A stretch of DNA of 41,428 bases from Bradyrhizobiaceae bacterium (GTDB lineage: Bacteria > Pseudomonadota > Alphaproteobacteria > Rhizobiales > Xanthobacteraceae), in the NCBI GenBank assembly GCA_947481685.1, contig CANKHA010000021.1:1-41428 (forward strand), in the 5' to 3' direction. Below the pieces are notes generated by a model. The model saw nothing but the letters and a program-made list of their open reading frames with translations, made no database searches and was not told the DNA's origin. Numbering within the stretch: position 1 is the first letter of the stretch; each line of letters starts with the position of its first letter. Of the stretch, positions 26,983-36,852 are shown piece after piece. The translations under genes were made by a program, and so were the position numbers.

Positions 26983-29175
26983 ATGCCTCGCCTGCCTCAT
27001 ATTGCGTTGCTCGACCGCATGAGGTTGCGGGCCAAGCTGGCATCGGCATTTCTCTGCCTCTCGCTTCTGATCGGCATCTGCGGCGCCTCCGGCCTGGTCT
27101 TCGTCTACGGGATCGGCGCGACGCTGTCGGTCTTTGCGGACGTCACCTCGCCCCTGCTCGGTCAAACAGTCGTGCTGGCGGATAACGCACAGCGCATGCG
27201 CAGCGTTTTCCTCAACGCGATCAACAAGGAAGACGGTCCCAATGAACAGGCTGGCGAAGCACTCGGCCAGCTCGATCTCGCCGCCGCCAAGGGCATGGAG
27301 AAGCTCCGCGTGCTTCTCACCGAAGCCAGGCTGCCGGTGCGGCTGACCGAGATCCGCCGCCTGCAAAACGAATTTTCGCAGGGCATGCAATCGATGCTGG
27401 CCGCGCACACGCAGCAGCGCCTGTTATCGCTCAACGTGCAGGACCGTCTAACGCAGTTCGAAGCCGACCGGCGCGATTTCGACTCCATACTGCGGACCGT
27501 CACCGCGCGCAGCGAAGCCGTGATGTCGAAGACGCGCGATGACGCAGCACTCAGCATTTCCGCAGGCAACGCGACGGTCAAAGGCCTGAACGACCTGCTG
27601 CTGAATACGATGGATGAGGCCTATCCGCTGGTGCAGGGTCTTTACAGGCTGACCCGCGATGCGGTGACGCTGCAGGAGGTGGCGACAGCCTATATCAACA
27701 TTACCCAGTCAGAGTCGCTGCAGGCGGTCGAACGCCGCGCCAAGATGACGTTCTCCAATGCCCGTGAAGTCCTCGAGCGCCTCGCCGGCCGCCTGCAGAC
27801 GACCGAAGGCCAGGGCTATGTGACGCGTCTCACGTCAAACCTCGAAGGACTGCAGAATCGGTTGCTCGGACCCGATGGCCTGTTCGTTGCCCATCGCGAA
27901 TCCCTGAAGCTTAAGGCAGAGATGACCGCGACTCAAAACGGGCTGGCGCAGACCGAGTCACGCTACGTGAGTTCGCTGGAAGAAGTGCGGCAGCTTGTTG
28001 AAGAGCACAACGAGGGTGCGAAAGAGCGCGCCAACCAGATGGTCCATCAGGCCCTCGGCTTCATCGGCATGCTGGTGCTGGCCGGCCTGATGATCGGAAC
28101 GATCTTCAGCCTCGTGTTCGCCAATCGCATCGTTGGCCCGATCCAGCGCATCACCGAGGCCATGACCAGGCTCGCCGCCGGCGATCTCGATGTCACGGTC
28201 CCTGCGCGAAAGCAAAAAGACGAAATCAACGACATGACAGCGGCGCTGCAGATCTTCAAAGACAACGCGATGACCGCGCGGAACCTGATCGATGAACGGG
28301 AACGCGAACAGGGGGTGAAGGAAGAGCGCACCCAACGGGTCACTGAGCTTTGCACGATACATGAGCGCACCATCACCGGGCTTCTGCACGGCCTCAACGG
28401 CGCTGCAACCGATATGCGCTCAACCTCTCAGACCATGTTGGCAATCGTGCAGGAAACCGGCGAGCAGGCCATGGCCGCAGCCAATGCTTCGATGGAAGCC
28501 AATACCAACGTGCAGACCGCCGCGGCCGCAACTGAGGAATTGTCATCGAGTAGCGCGCAGATCAACGACCGCGCGCTGCACTCGGCACAGATCGCCAACA
28601 AGGCCGCCGATGAAACCGAGCGGGCCGGCACCGTGGTGCAGGAACTGCATGCGACCGCTTCCGAGATCGGCGACGTCGTGCGCATGATCGATGACATCGC
28701 AAGCCAGACCAATCTGCTCGCGCTCAACGCCACCATCGAAGCGGCGCGCGCGGGCGAAGCCGGCCGCGGCTTCGGCGTGGTCGCAGGCGAGGTCAAGCAT
28801 CTCGCCGGCCAGACCGCGAAGGCGACGGCCGATATCGCAGCCCGCGTCGCCGCGATCCAGAGCGCCACCGAGCAGGCGGTGCAGGCGATCCAGGGTGTGC
28901 GCGGCACCATCGGCGAAATGCGCGAGATTTCGAACTTCGTCGCCACCACGATGGAAAACCAGAGCACGGCCACGAACGAGATCGCTGCCAACACCAGCCT
29001 GGTCGCGAATGCCACCGCCAAGGTGACGGCGAACGCGGAAAGCGTCAGCGCCAGCATGGAAACCACCGGCTCGGCCGCCAACCAGGTGGTGGAAGCGGCC
29101 ATCGGCCTGAACCGCCAGGCCGAAGCGCTGCGCATGGAAATCGGCACCTTCCTCGACAATATCCGCGCGGCGTAA
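26983..29175 (+). CDS. Methyl-accepting chemotaxis protein
   Basis: The 730-residue receptor has a first membrane helix (about 17-45), a long all-helical periplasmic domain of about 310 residues, a second membrane helix (about 355-379), a HAMP domain (about 379-432, [25 protein letters not shown]) and a cytoplasmic signalling domain. The hairpin tip [29 protein letters not shown] (from about residue 567) that contacts CheA/CheW is canonical. The periplasmic size and helical content fit a helical bimodular (HBM) or TorS-like sensor, whose known ligands include organic acids, but I cannot assign the ligand. It has no C-terminal CheR-binding pentapeptide (ends FLDNIRAA). No che genes are adjacent. 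Confidence 0.93.
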   Translation: MPRLPHIALLDRMRLRAKLASAFLCLSLLIGICGASGLVFVYGIGATLSVFADVTSPLLGQTVVLADNAQRMRSVFLNAINKEDGPNEQAGEALGQLDLAAAKGMEKLRVLLTEARLPVRLTEIRRLQNEFSQGMQSMLAAHTQQRLLSLNVQDRLTQFEADRRDFDSILRTVTARSEAVMSKTRDDAALSISAGNATVKGLNDLLLNTMDEAYPLVQGLYRLTRDAVTLQEVATAYINITQSESLQAVERRAKMTFSNAREVLERLAGRLQTTEGQGYVTRLTSNLEGLQNRLLGPDGLFVAHRESLKLKAEMTATQNGLAQTESRYVSSLEEVRQLVEEHNEGAKERANQMVHQALGFIGMLVLAGLMIGTIFSLVFANRIVGPIQRITEAMTRLAAGDLDVTVPARKQKDEINDMTAALQIFKDNAMTARNLIDEREREQGVKEERTQRVTELCTIHERTITGLLHGLNGAATDMRSTSQTMLAIVQETGEQAMAAANASMEANTNVQTAAAATEELSSSSAQINDRALHSAQIANKAADETERAGTVVQELHATASEIGDVVRMIDDIASQTNLLALNATIEAARAGEAGRGFGVVAGEVKHLAGQTAKATADIAARVAAIQSATEQAVQAIQGVRGTIGEMREISNFVATTMENQSTATNEIAANTSLVANATAKVTANAESVSASMETTGSAANQVVEAAIGLNRQAEALRMEIGTFLDNIRAA

Positions 29176-29234
29176 GTACGCGTGATCGATCTCTGCGCCG
29201 CGCTCGCGTGTTAACGGTGCGCCAGCTTGGTTGC

Positions 29235-29302
29235 GCATGATCTCATCCGAAAACCGGTGCCCATCCCGGATCAAGTCCAGGACAAGCTTTTCGGGATCAT
29301 GC
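29235..29302. repeat. REP-like palindromic repeat, copy A
   Basis: GCATGATC (29235-29242) and GATCATGC (29295-29302) are perfect terminal inverted repeats; CCGAAAA on the left pairs with TTTTCGG on the right. Belongs to the same family as 8544-8592 and 29408-29457. Confidence 0.85.
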
Positions 29303-29345
29303 AAGCGCGCGACCAGCAAAAGTGGATACCGGTTTTGCGAAAAAG
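29303..29345. repeat. REP-like repeat, copy of the GACCAGCAAAAGTGG type
   Basis: GCGCGACCAGCAAAAGTGG followed by ACCGGTTTTGCG is nearly identical to the repeat at 41210-41253. Here it directly follows copy A. CAAAA pairs with TTTTG around the ACCGG core. Confidence 0.75.
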
Positions 29346-29407
29346 CAATCAAGCATGCGCAGATTGCGTATACTTATCCGCGGTTCGCGCGCGCAAACCT
29401 TAAAGTG

Positions 29408-29457
29408 CGCATGATCCCATCCGAAAACCGGTTCCCACTTTTCGGAATCATTCGCGT
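29408..29457. repeat. REP-like palindromic repeat, copy C
   Basis: GCGCATGATCCCATCCGAAAA and TTTTCGGAATCATTCGCG flank CCGGTTCCCAC, forming a long imperfect stem. It is the clearest sister of copy A. With it, 29176-29576 (about 400 bases between the chemoreceptor and the next gene) is mostly repeat-derived. Confidence 0.8.
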
Positions 29458-29576
29458 AAACCACGATCCTCAACCATCCCGCGCGTTAACCGTGGCCGCG
29501 CGGTACCGGCATCGTATGGGCTTTGCTAGAATCGGGTTCATCTTTCTTCAACACGAACCCGAACGCCGCCCAAAAG

Positions 29577-30239
29577 ATGCCTATGTCGGAGACATTCCGC
29601 CTCACCGTTCTCGCCGGAACACTTTTCGCGACGTCCTATGCGGGCGTCGCCTGGGTGATGGCGGGCACCCCGGTGCCGGCCGTGTCGATCCCTGCCGCGT
29701 CCTTTCCCCAATTGTCGCTGCCGCAGAATTTGCAGATCGCATCGCTGCCGTCGGCACTGCCGAAACTCGACATCTTCAAATCGCAACCTTCGGCGCCGAC
29801 CGCATCCGCACCGGCAGTAGAAAAGGCACCAGTGCAGCAGGTCGCCTTGCCGCCGCGCGGTGACGGCAATCCGCAACGCGACAAGCTGCGGATTGATGCT
29901 TTGCGCGCCAGCACGGCTTACGTGAACGTGCCCTGCGATGAAGCCGCCAAGACCGTGATGATCCGCGCCGTCAGCTCTTACGCCCAGGCCTGGGCCGACA
30001 TGATGGGCTGCGGCCCCGACGGCTGCGACTACAAGAAGATCAACGCCACCGCCGCCGCCTTCTCGACGCCGCTCGACATTCAGGTGCGCGACGCGATCGG
30101 CTCCGCTTTCGACAAGCGCGGCGTCGCGATCGACGACTTCCCGTCCCAGCTCCGCATCAATGTCGCGATGCTGGTCCGCGGCCGTGGGGCCCCTGCGACC
30201 GCCTGCCCGCAAACCCGCGCGCAGATTGTCGGACGCTAA
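29577..30239 (+). CDS. Exported or membrane-anchored hypothetical protein
   Basis: From the ATG at 29577 (or 29583) the product is about 220 residues, with an N-terminal hydrophobic segment (TFRLTVLAGTLFATSYAGVAWVMAG as the likely signal or anchor), a proline/alanine/serine-rich linker of about 80 residues, and a compact C-terminal domain with conserved-looking cysteines (NVPCDEAAK, MGCGPDGCDYKK, TACPQT). Paired Cys suggest disulphides in the periplasm. I do not recognise the family. The preceding repeats leave no clear promoter. An in-frame extension to 29523 is less likely. Confidence 0.65.
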   Translation: MPMSETFRLTVLAGTLFATSYAGVAWVMAGTPVPAVSIPAASFPQLSLPQNLQIASLPSALPKLDIFKSQPSAPTASAPAVEKAPVQQVALPPRGDGNPQRDKLRIDALRASTAYVNVPCDEAAKTVMIRAVSSYAQAWADMMGCGPDGCDYKKINATAAAFSTPLDIQVRDAIGSAFDKRGVAIDDFPSQLRINVAMLVRGRGAPATACPQTRAQIVGR

Positions 30240-30264
30240 GCTGCAGGCGCGGCTTCCGCCGTCA

Positions 30265-30708
30265 TCAGGAAATGACCCGGTCTGAGAAGGCTGCATCGCC
30301 GAGGTCGCAGGACAACCGTTTGCCGAACAGCCGGTAACGATTGCGCGCGATCACGGTGTAGACCGGATCACGCAGGGTCTTTGGCACATGACGGAAGATG
30401 CGCGTCCATCCCCAGCTCGGCAGCGCGGACAGCACGGCGAGAGCCGAATCGGATCGCAGATAGACATGGTCGTCGAGCAGGACCGCGTTGGTATTGGGAT
30501 TGTCCGGATCGATCCCGAGCTTCAGTGCCAGCACCCGGCCATAGTCGGACTGGATGGCGGTGAAAAGAAATCTGCGCTCCGTGTCGTGGCGGACGACAAA
30601 GCGGAACCAGCGCGAGCACAAGACGCATATGCCGTCGTACAGGACGAGACCCTGACCGCCCTTTCGACCGATGCCGCTATCGTCAGCTGGATGACTGTTC
30701 GCGGCCAT
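30265..30708 (-). CDS. DCC-family thiol-disulphide oxidoreductase (DUF393)
   Basis: The 147-residue cytoplasmic protein has the family motif YDGICVLCSRW, with Asp25, Cys28 and Cys31 (the DxxCxxC motif that names the family), followed by a thioredoxin-like region (RFLFTAIQSDYGRVLALKLG, SDSALAVLSALPSWGW) and YTVIARNRYRLFGKR. It is probably redox-active. Its ATG lies eight bases past the stop of the SDR-DoxX gene, with GGATGG upstream, so it is the last gene of the three-gene operon starting at 32521. Function of DCC proteins is not settled. Confidence 0.9.
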   Translation of the reverse strand: MAANSHPADDSGIGRKGGQGLVLYDGICVLCSRWFRFVVRHDTERRFLFTAIQSDYGRVLALKLGIDPDNPNTNAVLLDDHVYLRSDSALAVLSALPSWGWTRIFRHVPKTLRDPVYTVIARNRYRLFGKRLSCDLGDAAFSDRVIS

Positions 30709-30716
30709 GCACCATC

Positions 30717-32048
30717 CTACCGGTCATCGCTGATGGCGAGGGCCACCAGCATCAGCACAATCGCGGGGAACGTCTTCACCAGCGCGCCCAGCGGCTCGAC
30801 CCACAGGTCGGGGGTCAGGATCGTCGCCGAGATCATATAGAACAGCGACATCGCGATGCCGGCCATCAGCCCGAAGCGGCTCGTCCGCTTGAAAGCGATC
30901 GTGATCCCAATCAGAAAATCCATCACGCTGCCAACGATGGTGGCTACGTGCGCCTGACCCGCTGAAAATCCATGGCCGGTGAGGATGGCGACAGCAGCCG
31001 GATAGGCAGCGGCCAGAACGATCAGCGCCGAGGCGCACCAGAACACGACCAGACATGCGAGGATAAACGCCTTCAGCAGATAAAGACGCGCAAACCATTT
31101 CTCCTGCACCGTCGCCGGATGCGCCGCCAGCACATCCGCAAGCAAGCGCGGCGCGATGCCGGTCGCGGCAAGCCACGCCGATGGATCGCCCTCGACCCCA
31201 CGCCTCAACTCCGTCAGAGCCGTGGTGCGGATCGGCGGCGACCAGCCAAAGAACGCGGCCAGATCGCCGACCTTAGCCGCAATATCCAGCAGGAATTGCG
31301 GCATGCGGATCGTGCCGCCTTCAACGCCAAGCCAGCGGCGCAGCGTCCCGGCAACGTCACCGACGCTCTGCTTCGCCGGTTGCATCACGTCCCAGACGGC
31401 GGCGTGGGCCGGATTTTCCGCGTCCCAGCGCTGCGCCAGCACGACGACAGTCTCGGCGATGTCCTCAACCGCCACGTAAGCGAACGGGCGGCCAGCTTCC
31501 GCCGCGGGCAATGCAAAGGGCGTCGTAGCCAGTGCGCGAAACAAAGCACTGCCGCCATAGGCCGCTGGCGAGAATACGAAGCCCGGGCGCAGGATCGCGT
31601 AAGGCAGGCCGGATGCGACGATGAGGCGGTCGGCATTTCTCTTGCTGCGGCTGAAATCGGTGCGATCGTCCGCTTCGCTGCCGGGGATGGAGACATGCAC
31701 GAGCAGGACCGGACGACCGACCGACCGCAACGCCACGACGAGCTTGTTGACGAAGCCATCGTGGACTTCATGGGTTCGGTCGCCGGACCCATCCTGCAGG
31801 ACACCAAGACAATTGACGATGACGTCGGCCCCACAGTCGCGGAAGAGGTCCGCAAGGCCCGCCGCGGGAAGACCGACAACCGAGATTTCCCGCGCATTCG
31901 CACCGAATTGCAGCCGCTGGGCCGGCGTGAAGCCGCGCGCCGCCGCCCCCACCCTGTAGCCGCGGCGCTTCAGATCGGACGCGATGAAGCTGCCGATCAG
32001 GCCCGCCGCTCCGAGCACCAGCACGCATTTTGATTCCGGTCCGGCCAT
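30717..32048 (-). CDS. NAD(P)-binding SDR fused to a DoxX-like membrane domain
   Basis: The 443-residue protein has an extended/atypical SDR domain (residues 8-300) with the dinucleotide motif VLGAAGLIGSF (11-21), VNCLGVLQDGSGD, and LRPGFVFSPAAYGG, but not a clear YxxxK catalytic pair (SRSKRNADRL is at the usual site), so activity is unsure. From about residue 320 a DoxX-like four-helix membrane domain follows (LYLLKAFILACLVVFWCASALIVL and on). SDR-DoxX fusions occur beside DUF2269 genes in many proteobacteria. Start ATG 32048 lies three bases after the stop of DUF2269, with no ribosome site, so translation is coupled. A longer in-frame reading to 35198 is an antisense artefact. Confidence 0.87.
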   Translation of the reverse strand: MAGPESKCVLVLGAAGLIGSFIASDLKRRGYRVGAAARGFTPAQRLQFGANAREISVVGLPAAGLADLFRDCGADVIVNCLGVLQDGSGDRTHEVHDGFVNKLVVALRSVGRPVLLVHVSIPGSEADDRTDFSRSKRNADRLIVASGLPYAILRPGFVFSPAAYGGSALFRALATTPFALPAAEAGRPFAYVAVEDIAETVVVLAQRWDAENPAHAAVWDVMQPAKQSVGDVAGTLRRWLGVEGGTIRMPQFLLDIAAKVGDLAAFFGWSPPIRTTALTELRRGVEGDPSAWLAATGIAPRLLADVLAAHPATVQEKWFARLYLLKAFILACLVVFWCASALIVLAAAYPAAVAILTGHGFSAGQAHVATIVGSVMDFLIGITIAFKRTSRFGLMAGIAMSLFYMISATILTPDLWVEPLGALVKTFPAIVLMLVALAISDDR

Positions 32049-32053
32049 GGCGT

Positions 32054-32521
32054 TCAGAAGGATGGCTTTGCGATCATGAGCCAGAGTATAGCCGCAACCA
32101 AGCCGAAGCCGGGAAATCCGAACAGGAACCACCTTCGGAACAGGCGATGATATTCCTCCGGTAACGGTTCGCCCCGCGCCTGCGCTGTTTGCGCCAGGTC
32201 GCCCATCCGCTTCTGCATGAAGACGACAGGCACCCAAAAAGCGCCCACCACCACATACAGCGACAGCGACACGACGACCCATCCTTCCGTGAGCGGAAGG
32301 CCGGTCTGGTGCGCCAGCAGCAACCCTGTAACCGGCTGCGCCACCACCGCCACGGCAGTGAAAAGGAAGTCGGCGAGAACCACGGTTCGGGCGGTATGGG
32401 CAATGTGCCCCACATCGCCGGTGCGATGGGCCTGCAGCATAAAGAAAGCGATTCCCACGCCGGTGCCGAGCAGGACAACCGCGCCCAGCACATGGAAATA
32501 TTTCAGAACAAGATAAGTCAT
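32054..32521 (-). CDS. DUF2269 membrane protein
   Basis: The 155-residue protein has four predicted membrane helices and begins [29 protein letters not shown], typical of DUF2269; His residues such as His11 in helix 1 (YFHVLGA) and the C-terminal [14 protein letters not shown] are family features. Some related families bind haem through membrane histidines, but that is not shown here. It is the first gene of an operon with the SDR-DoxX gene (5-base gap) and the DCC gene (8-base gap). The start at 32521 is inferred from homology; no Shine-Dalgarno site is visible. It diverges from uvrB. Confidence 0.87.
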   Translation of the reverse strand: MTYLVLKYFHVLGAVVLLGTGVGIAFFMLQAHRTGDVGHIAHTARTVVLADFLFTAVAVVAQPVTGLLLAHQTGLPLTEGWVVVSLSLYVVVGAFWVPVVFMQKRMGDLAQTAQARGEPLPEEYHRLFRRWFLFGFPGFGLVAAILWLMIAKPSF

Positions 32522-32639
32522 TGCGATTCGGGCCCGAAGGTTCCGCGAGCAAACATGGATGCCGCGAACCGCACAAGAGTGGCGATTCGTTGCCTTTCCG
32601 TCCCTTTTCTCCCGGCGAGACTCCCCCCATATTCGGCAT

Positions 32640-35399
32640 ATGCCGAAGCCGCCCTCCAAGCCGAAAAAGCCCAAGGATCCTGCCCGTCCGACCCGCTCCA
32701 AGGCGGCGGCGGAGCATATGAAGCCGCTTGGCCCCGCACTGGCGGAACTTTTGAATCCAGGCATCGCAAAAGGCACCGCAGGCGTGGGCGCACAGACCGG
32801 CATCCGGCCGCCGGCGGACAATTCCTTCGACCGCCGCGCCGATAACGCCAAGGCCCATACCGCGCGCAAATCCGTCAAATCCGGTTTCGGCGAAGCCCCG
32901 CAGGCCGGCTACATCGGCAAGGGAACGTTCTCGGGCGAGGTCGAGATCAACAAGGGCATGGCCGAGGCGCTCGGCTACAAGGAAGACGATATTCTGGGGC
33001 TGCGGTCGTCGGGCATCACCGCCACCACCGACGCGCTGGAAAGCCTGCTGCGCGAAGGCCGCAAGGAAATCGCCGATACGCCCTGGGTGCCGCATCGCCC
33101 GCCACGCCCGGAAAAATCCGAAGGCGGACGGCGTTTCGTCATCAAGTCGGAATTCGAACCCAAGGGCGACCAGCCGCTGGCGATCAAGGAGCTGGTCGAA
33201 GGCGTGAACCGTCACGACCGCACCCAGGTGCTGCTCGGCGTCACCGGCTCGGGCAAGACCTTCACCATGGCCAAGGTGATCGAGGCGACGCAACGCCCGG
33301 CGATCATCCTTGCGCCGAACAAGACGCTGGCGGCGCAGCTCTACGGCGAGTTCAAGAATTTCTTTCCGGACAACGCGGTCGAGTATTTCGTCAGCTATTA
33401 CGACTACTACCAGCCGGAAGCCTATATCCCGCGCACCGACACCTATATCGAGAAGGATTCCTCGATCAACGAGCAAATCGACCGCATGCGCCATTCGGCG
33501 ACGCGATCGCTGCTCGAACGCGACGACGTCATCATCGTCGCCTCGGTATCCTGCATCTACGGTATCGGCTCGGTCGAAACCTATTCGGCTATGACGTTTA
33601 CGATCAAGCGCGGCGAGAAGATCAACCAGCGCCAGCTGATCGCCGACCTCGTCGCGACGCAATACAAGCGCACTTTGGGCGACTTCTCCCGCGGCACCTT
33701 CCGGGTGCGCGGCGACAGCATCGAAATCTTCCCGGCGCATTATGAAGACCGCGCCTGGCGGGTTTCTCTTTTCGGAGATGAAATCGAAGCCATCAACGAA
33801 TTCGATCCGCTCACCGGGCAGAACAGCGACGAGCTCGAATTCGTCAAGATCTACGCCAATTCGCATTACGTGACGCCGCGCCCGACGCTGATCCAGGCCA
33901 TGGCCTCGATCAAGGCGGAGCTGAAATGGCGGCTGGAACAGCTCAATGCCCAGGGCCGCCTGCTGGAAGCGCAGCGGCTGGAGCAGCGCTGCACCTTCGA
34001 TCTGGAAATGATGGAAGCCACCGGCGCCTGCGCCGGCATCGAGAACTATTCGCGCTATCTCACCGGCCGCAAGCCGGGCGAACCGCCGCCGACGCTGTTC
34101 GAATATGTGCCCGATAATGCGCTCGTCTTCGCCGACGAGAGCCACGTCACCATCCCGCAGATCGGCGGCATGTATCGCGGCGACTTCCGGCGCAAGGCGA
34201 CGCTGGCGGAATACGGCTTCCGCCTGCCTTCCTGCATGGACAACCGCCCGCTGCGCTTCGAGGAATGGGACGCGATGCGCCCACAGACCATGGCAGTGTC
34301 GGCCACGCCCGGAAGCTGGGAGATCGAGCAGGCCGGTGGCGTGTTCGCCGAGCAGGTCATCCGACCGACCGGACTGATCGATCCGCCGGTGGAGATCCGC
34401 CCTGCCCGCACCCAGGTCGATGACCTTGTCGGCGAAGTGCGCGCGACCGCGGCCAAGGGCTTTCGCACGCTCTGCACCGTGCTGACCAAGCGCATGGCCG
34501 AGGACCTCACCGAATACCTGCACGAGCAGGGCATCCGCGTGCGCTACATGCATTCCGACATCGACACGCTGGAGCGCATCGAGATCATCCGCGACCTGCG
34601 GCTCGGCGCCTTCGATGTGCTGATCGGCATCAACCTGTTGCGCGAGGGTCTCGATATTCCGGAATGCGCGCTGGTCGCCATTCTCGATGCGGACAAGGAA
34701 GGCTTCCTGCGCAGCGAGACCTCGCTGATCCAGACCATCGGCCGCGCCGCGCGCAACGTCGAAGGCAAGGTGGTGCTGTATGCCGACAAGATCACCGGCT
34801 CGATGGAGCGCGCGATCGACGAAACCAACCGCCGGCGCGAGAAGCAGGTGGAATACAACACCGCCCACGGCATTACGCCCGAGAGCATCAAGAAGAGCAT
34901 CGGCGACATCCTGTCGAGCGTCTATGAGCGCGACCATGTGCTGATCGAAACCGGCAATGACAGCGCCACCGGCGAAGCCATCACCATCGGCCACAACTTC
35001 GAGGCGGTGCTCGGCGACCTGGAAGCGCGGATGCGCAAGGCGGCCGGCGATCTCGACTTCGAAGAAGCCGCGCGCCTGCGCGACGAGCTCAAGCGCCTGC
35101 GGCAGACCGAACTGGCGGTGGTGGACGACCCGACAGCCAAGCGCCTTCCCGCGCCCGGTGCGAAATCGCTGACGGCGAGACCCCAGAGCAAAGTCCACAA
35201 GCCCGACCTCGACGAGATGGGCATCGCGCTATTTCACGAAGTGGCACCGCATCGCCCGGGCAAGAAAGGTGGACCGCGCAAGCCCGGCCTCGACGAAATG
35301 GGTCCGGGCGTGGAGTCCATTCCGGGCAAAAGCTCCGGGCCGCGCTCGACGCTCGGCCGTCCCGGCATGCACGGCGGGCGCAAGGGCAAGAAGCGATAG
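32640..35399 (+). CDS. uvrB: UvrABC excision nuclease subunit B, long alphaproteobacterial form
   Basis: UvrB verifies damage loaded by UvrA and recruits UvrC in nucleotide excision repair. The core is complete: Walker A GVTGSGKT (200-207), the beta-hairpin [29 protein letters not shown] (motif II, with the DExH-like DESH), [18 protein letters not shown] (motif VI) and a C-terminal UVR motif ([28 protein letters not shown]). The protein is about 919 residues against 673 in E. coli. The extra length is an N-terminal region of about 160 residues, basic and low in complexity at first ([19 protein letters not shown]), and a C-terminal tail with two KPxLDEMG repeats. The start at 32640 is the best guess: no Shine-Dalgarno is visible and in-frame codons at 32559 and internal Met27 are alternatives. 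Confidence 0.95.
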   Translation: MPKPPSKPKKPKDPARPTRSKAAAEHMKPLGPALAELLNPGIAKGTAGVGAQTGIRPPADNSFDRRADNAKAHTARKSVKSGFGEAPQAGYIGKGTFSGEVEINKGMAEALGYKEDDILGLRSSGITATTDALESLLREGRKEIADTPWVPHRPPRPEKSEGGRRFVIKSEFEPKGDQPLAIKELVEGVNRHDRTQVLLGVTGSGKTFTMAKVIEATQRPAIILAPNKTLAAQLYGEFKNFFPDNAVEYFVSYYDYYQPEAYIPRTDTYIEKDSSINEQIDRMRHSATRSLLERDDVIIVASVSCIYGIGSVETYSAMTFTIKRGEKINQRQLIADLVATQYKRTLGDFSRGTFRVRGDSIEIFPAHYEDRAWRVSLFGDEIEAINEFDPLTGQNSDELEFVKIYANSHYVTPRPTLIQAMASIKAELKWRLEQLNAQGRLLEAQRLEQRCTFDLEMMEATGACAGIENYSRYLTGRKPGEPPPTLFEYVPDNALVFADESHVTIPQIGGMYRGDFRRKATLAEYGFRLPSCMDNRPLRFEEWDAMRPQTMAVSATPGSWEIEQAGGVFAEQVIRPTGLIDPPVEIRPARTQVDDLVGEVRATAAKGFRTLCTVLTKRMAEDLTEYLHEQGIRVRYMHSDIDTLERIEIIRDLRLGAFDVLIGINLLREGLDIPECALVAILDADKEGFLRSETSLIQTIGRAARNVEGKVVLYADKITGSMERAIDETNRRREKQVEYNTAHGITPESIKKSIGDILSSVYERDHVLIETGNDSATGEAITIGHNFEAVLGDLEARMRKAAGDLDFEEAARLRDELKRLRQTELAVVDDPTAKRLPAPGAKSLTARPQSKVHKPDLDEMGIALFHEVAPHRPGKKGGPRKPGLDEMGPGVESIPGKSSGPRSTLGRPGMHGGRKGKKR

Positions 35400-35473
35400 C
35401 GTTCTCGATCATCTTGTCGGGTATCGCGAAAAGGCGCAGATTATCTCCTGTTCTGCTTACACAGGAGGCGATC

Positions 35474-35656
35474 ATGTCGAGATTGTCTATTGATTGTCGA
35501 GAACACCCCAGCAAGAGCAATTGCTCGGTGGCGATATCAGCGGATACCAAAAAAGAATTGCTCGATGCCGCGGTCCAGCACGCCGTCGCGGTGCATGGCC
35601 ATCAGGATAGTCCGCAGCTGCGCGAGCAGATCGGCACCATGATCAAAACGACCTGA
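35474..35656 (+). CDS. DUF1059 small protein
   Basis: The 60-residue product has the DUF1059 pattern: a short N-terminal Cys pair (SIDCREHPSKSNCSVAISADTKKELLDAAV) and a helical half (AVHGHQDSPQLREQIGTMIKT). It is a small cytoplasmic protein of unknown function, possibly metal-binding through Cys and His. A near-perfect ribosome site (AGGAGG, 35463-35468) precedes ATG. It lies 74 bases after uvrB and may be read through from it. Confidence 0.85.
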   Translation: MSRLSIDCREHPSKSNCSVAISADTKKELLDAAVQHAVAVHGHQDSPQLREQIGTMIKTT

Positions 35657-35709
35657 CGTCGACACACGTCTCATTGTCCTGATGAAGCCGCGCCCTGGCG
35701 CGGGTGTGA

Positions 35710-36852
35710 TTATTTGAAAACGCCAAGCTGCCACGCCGCAAGACCGAAGCAGCCGAGCGCGGCGGCGAGGATAATCCACGTCATCCCTGTGGAGTTTTCC
35801 AGCGCCGCATTGCCCGGATTGGCCGGCTCATAAAGCACGGTGACGGAACTGCCCGCGGGATACTTGCCCGCCTTTTTGAGCGCGTAGTTTTCGCTGCCGC
35901 TGACTTCAGTCATCAGCTGGATCTTGTTGCCGTGATAGGCGTGTCCATGCACCTGATAGGTGTATTCGACCACCGGCCGGTACATCGTCTGCGACCTGCC
36001 CTTGCTGTCGGTGTCGCTGAATTGTTCGGCACCGCTCTTCACCACCTGCCCGCGCACCGTGGGCCACTGCGTGGCCTGCTTCATGCCTTTCCGTATCGCG
36101 AAGAAGAACATCAGCACGAAGAGCCCGAAGCCCATCGCGGCAATCGCGAATTCGACGTTATCGGCCTTCGGGAACATCGACCTGAAGAAAGCCGGCCCAC
36201 CGGTCGCGAGCCAGTAAATTGCGCCGATGAAGGCTGCCAGCATGGCCAGGGCGAGGGCGCATCCGCCCACCGGCATCGGCTCACGCACCGTCCGCTCCAG
36301 CACGCAGCTTTTCGGATCGTCCGCATCGTAGAAGACCGGGACCGTGGCCCCGACCGGATAGCGCGCCAGCGTCGCCTCGGTATTGGCGCCGCCAATGCTT
36401 TCGTCGATCGAAATCCGGGTGCCGCGAATGTCGCGGCCGCCCGCGGTGAATTGATATTCCACAAAGGGCACGTTCTTGACCGTCTCCGGGTCGTTGCCGA
36501 AGCGGTGACGCTCCGTCTGCAGTTCCGAGCGGAGAACCTTGGCCGTCGTTTGCGACCATGACGCCGCGCGGCGGAATTCGATCCACTTGGCGATCCCGAC
36601 CACGACAATGAGCACGAGCATCGGCAGGAAGATCGCGCCGACCCAGAAATAGTCGGAGTTGCCATACGGAATATGAGACCGCAGGACCGACCACCCGCCC
36701 AGGTCGAACATGATCACGCAGAAGCCGATGATCCCGACCAGGACGATCGTCGTCCAGGTTTTCGACTGCTTGTCGGTGTAACCGCTGACGGGCCTGGTAT
36801 CGCGGACGAACCTGATCGGGCCTTGCGGCTTCTTTGGCGGCTTTTCGGACAT
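35710..36852 (-). CDS. DUF3592 membrane protein with an internal duplication
   Basis: The 380-residue protein has two copies of a DUF3592 beta domain, each followed or preceded by membrane helices. Copy 1 (about 95-185) has FVEYQFTAGGRDIRGTRISIDE, ARYPVGATVPVFYDADDPKSCVLE. Copy 2 (about 265-355) has PVVEYTYQVHGHAYHGNKIQL, GKYPAGSSVTVLYEPANPGNAALE. There are about five membrane helices (near 33-52, 67-87, 193-212, 233-252, and the C-terminus). It is probably an inner-membrane protein of unknown role. GGGGGAG precedes the ATG. Converges with DUF1059, with only a short T-free hairpin between. Confidence 0.87.
   Translation of the reverse strand: MSEKPPKKPQGPIRFVRDTRPVSGYTDKQSKTWTTIVLVGIIGFCVIMFDLGGWSVLRSHIPYGNSDYFWVGAIFLPMLVLIVVVGIAKWIEFRRAASWSQTTAKVLRSELQTERHRFGNDPETVKNVPFVEYQFTAGGRDIRGTRISIDESIGGANTEATLARYPVGATVPVFYDADDPKSCVLERTVREPMPVGGCALALAMLAAFIGAIYWLATGGPAFFRSMFPKADNVEFAIAAMGFGLFVLMFFFAIRKGMKQATQWPTVRGQVVKSGAEQFSDTDSKGRSQTMYRPVVEYTYQVHGHAYHGNKIQLMTEVSGSENYALKKAGKYPAGSSVTVLYEPANPGNAALENSTGMTWIILAAALGCFGLAAWQLGVFK

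Noticed and set aside
30717-35198. A 1493-codon minus-strand frame running from inside the SDR gene across all of uvrB.
   Set aside because: The first 1050 codons are the antisense shadow of uvrB and DUF2269 upstream sequence, low in plausible protein character, and result from GC-rich codon bias. The real gene starts at 32048.
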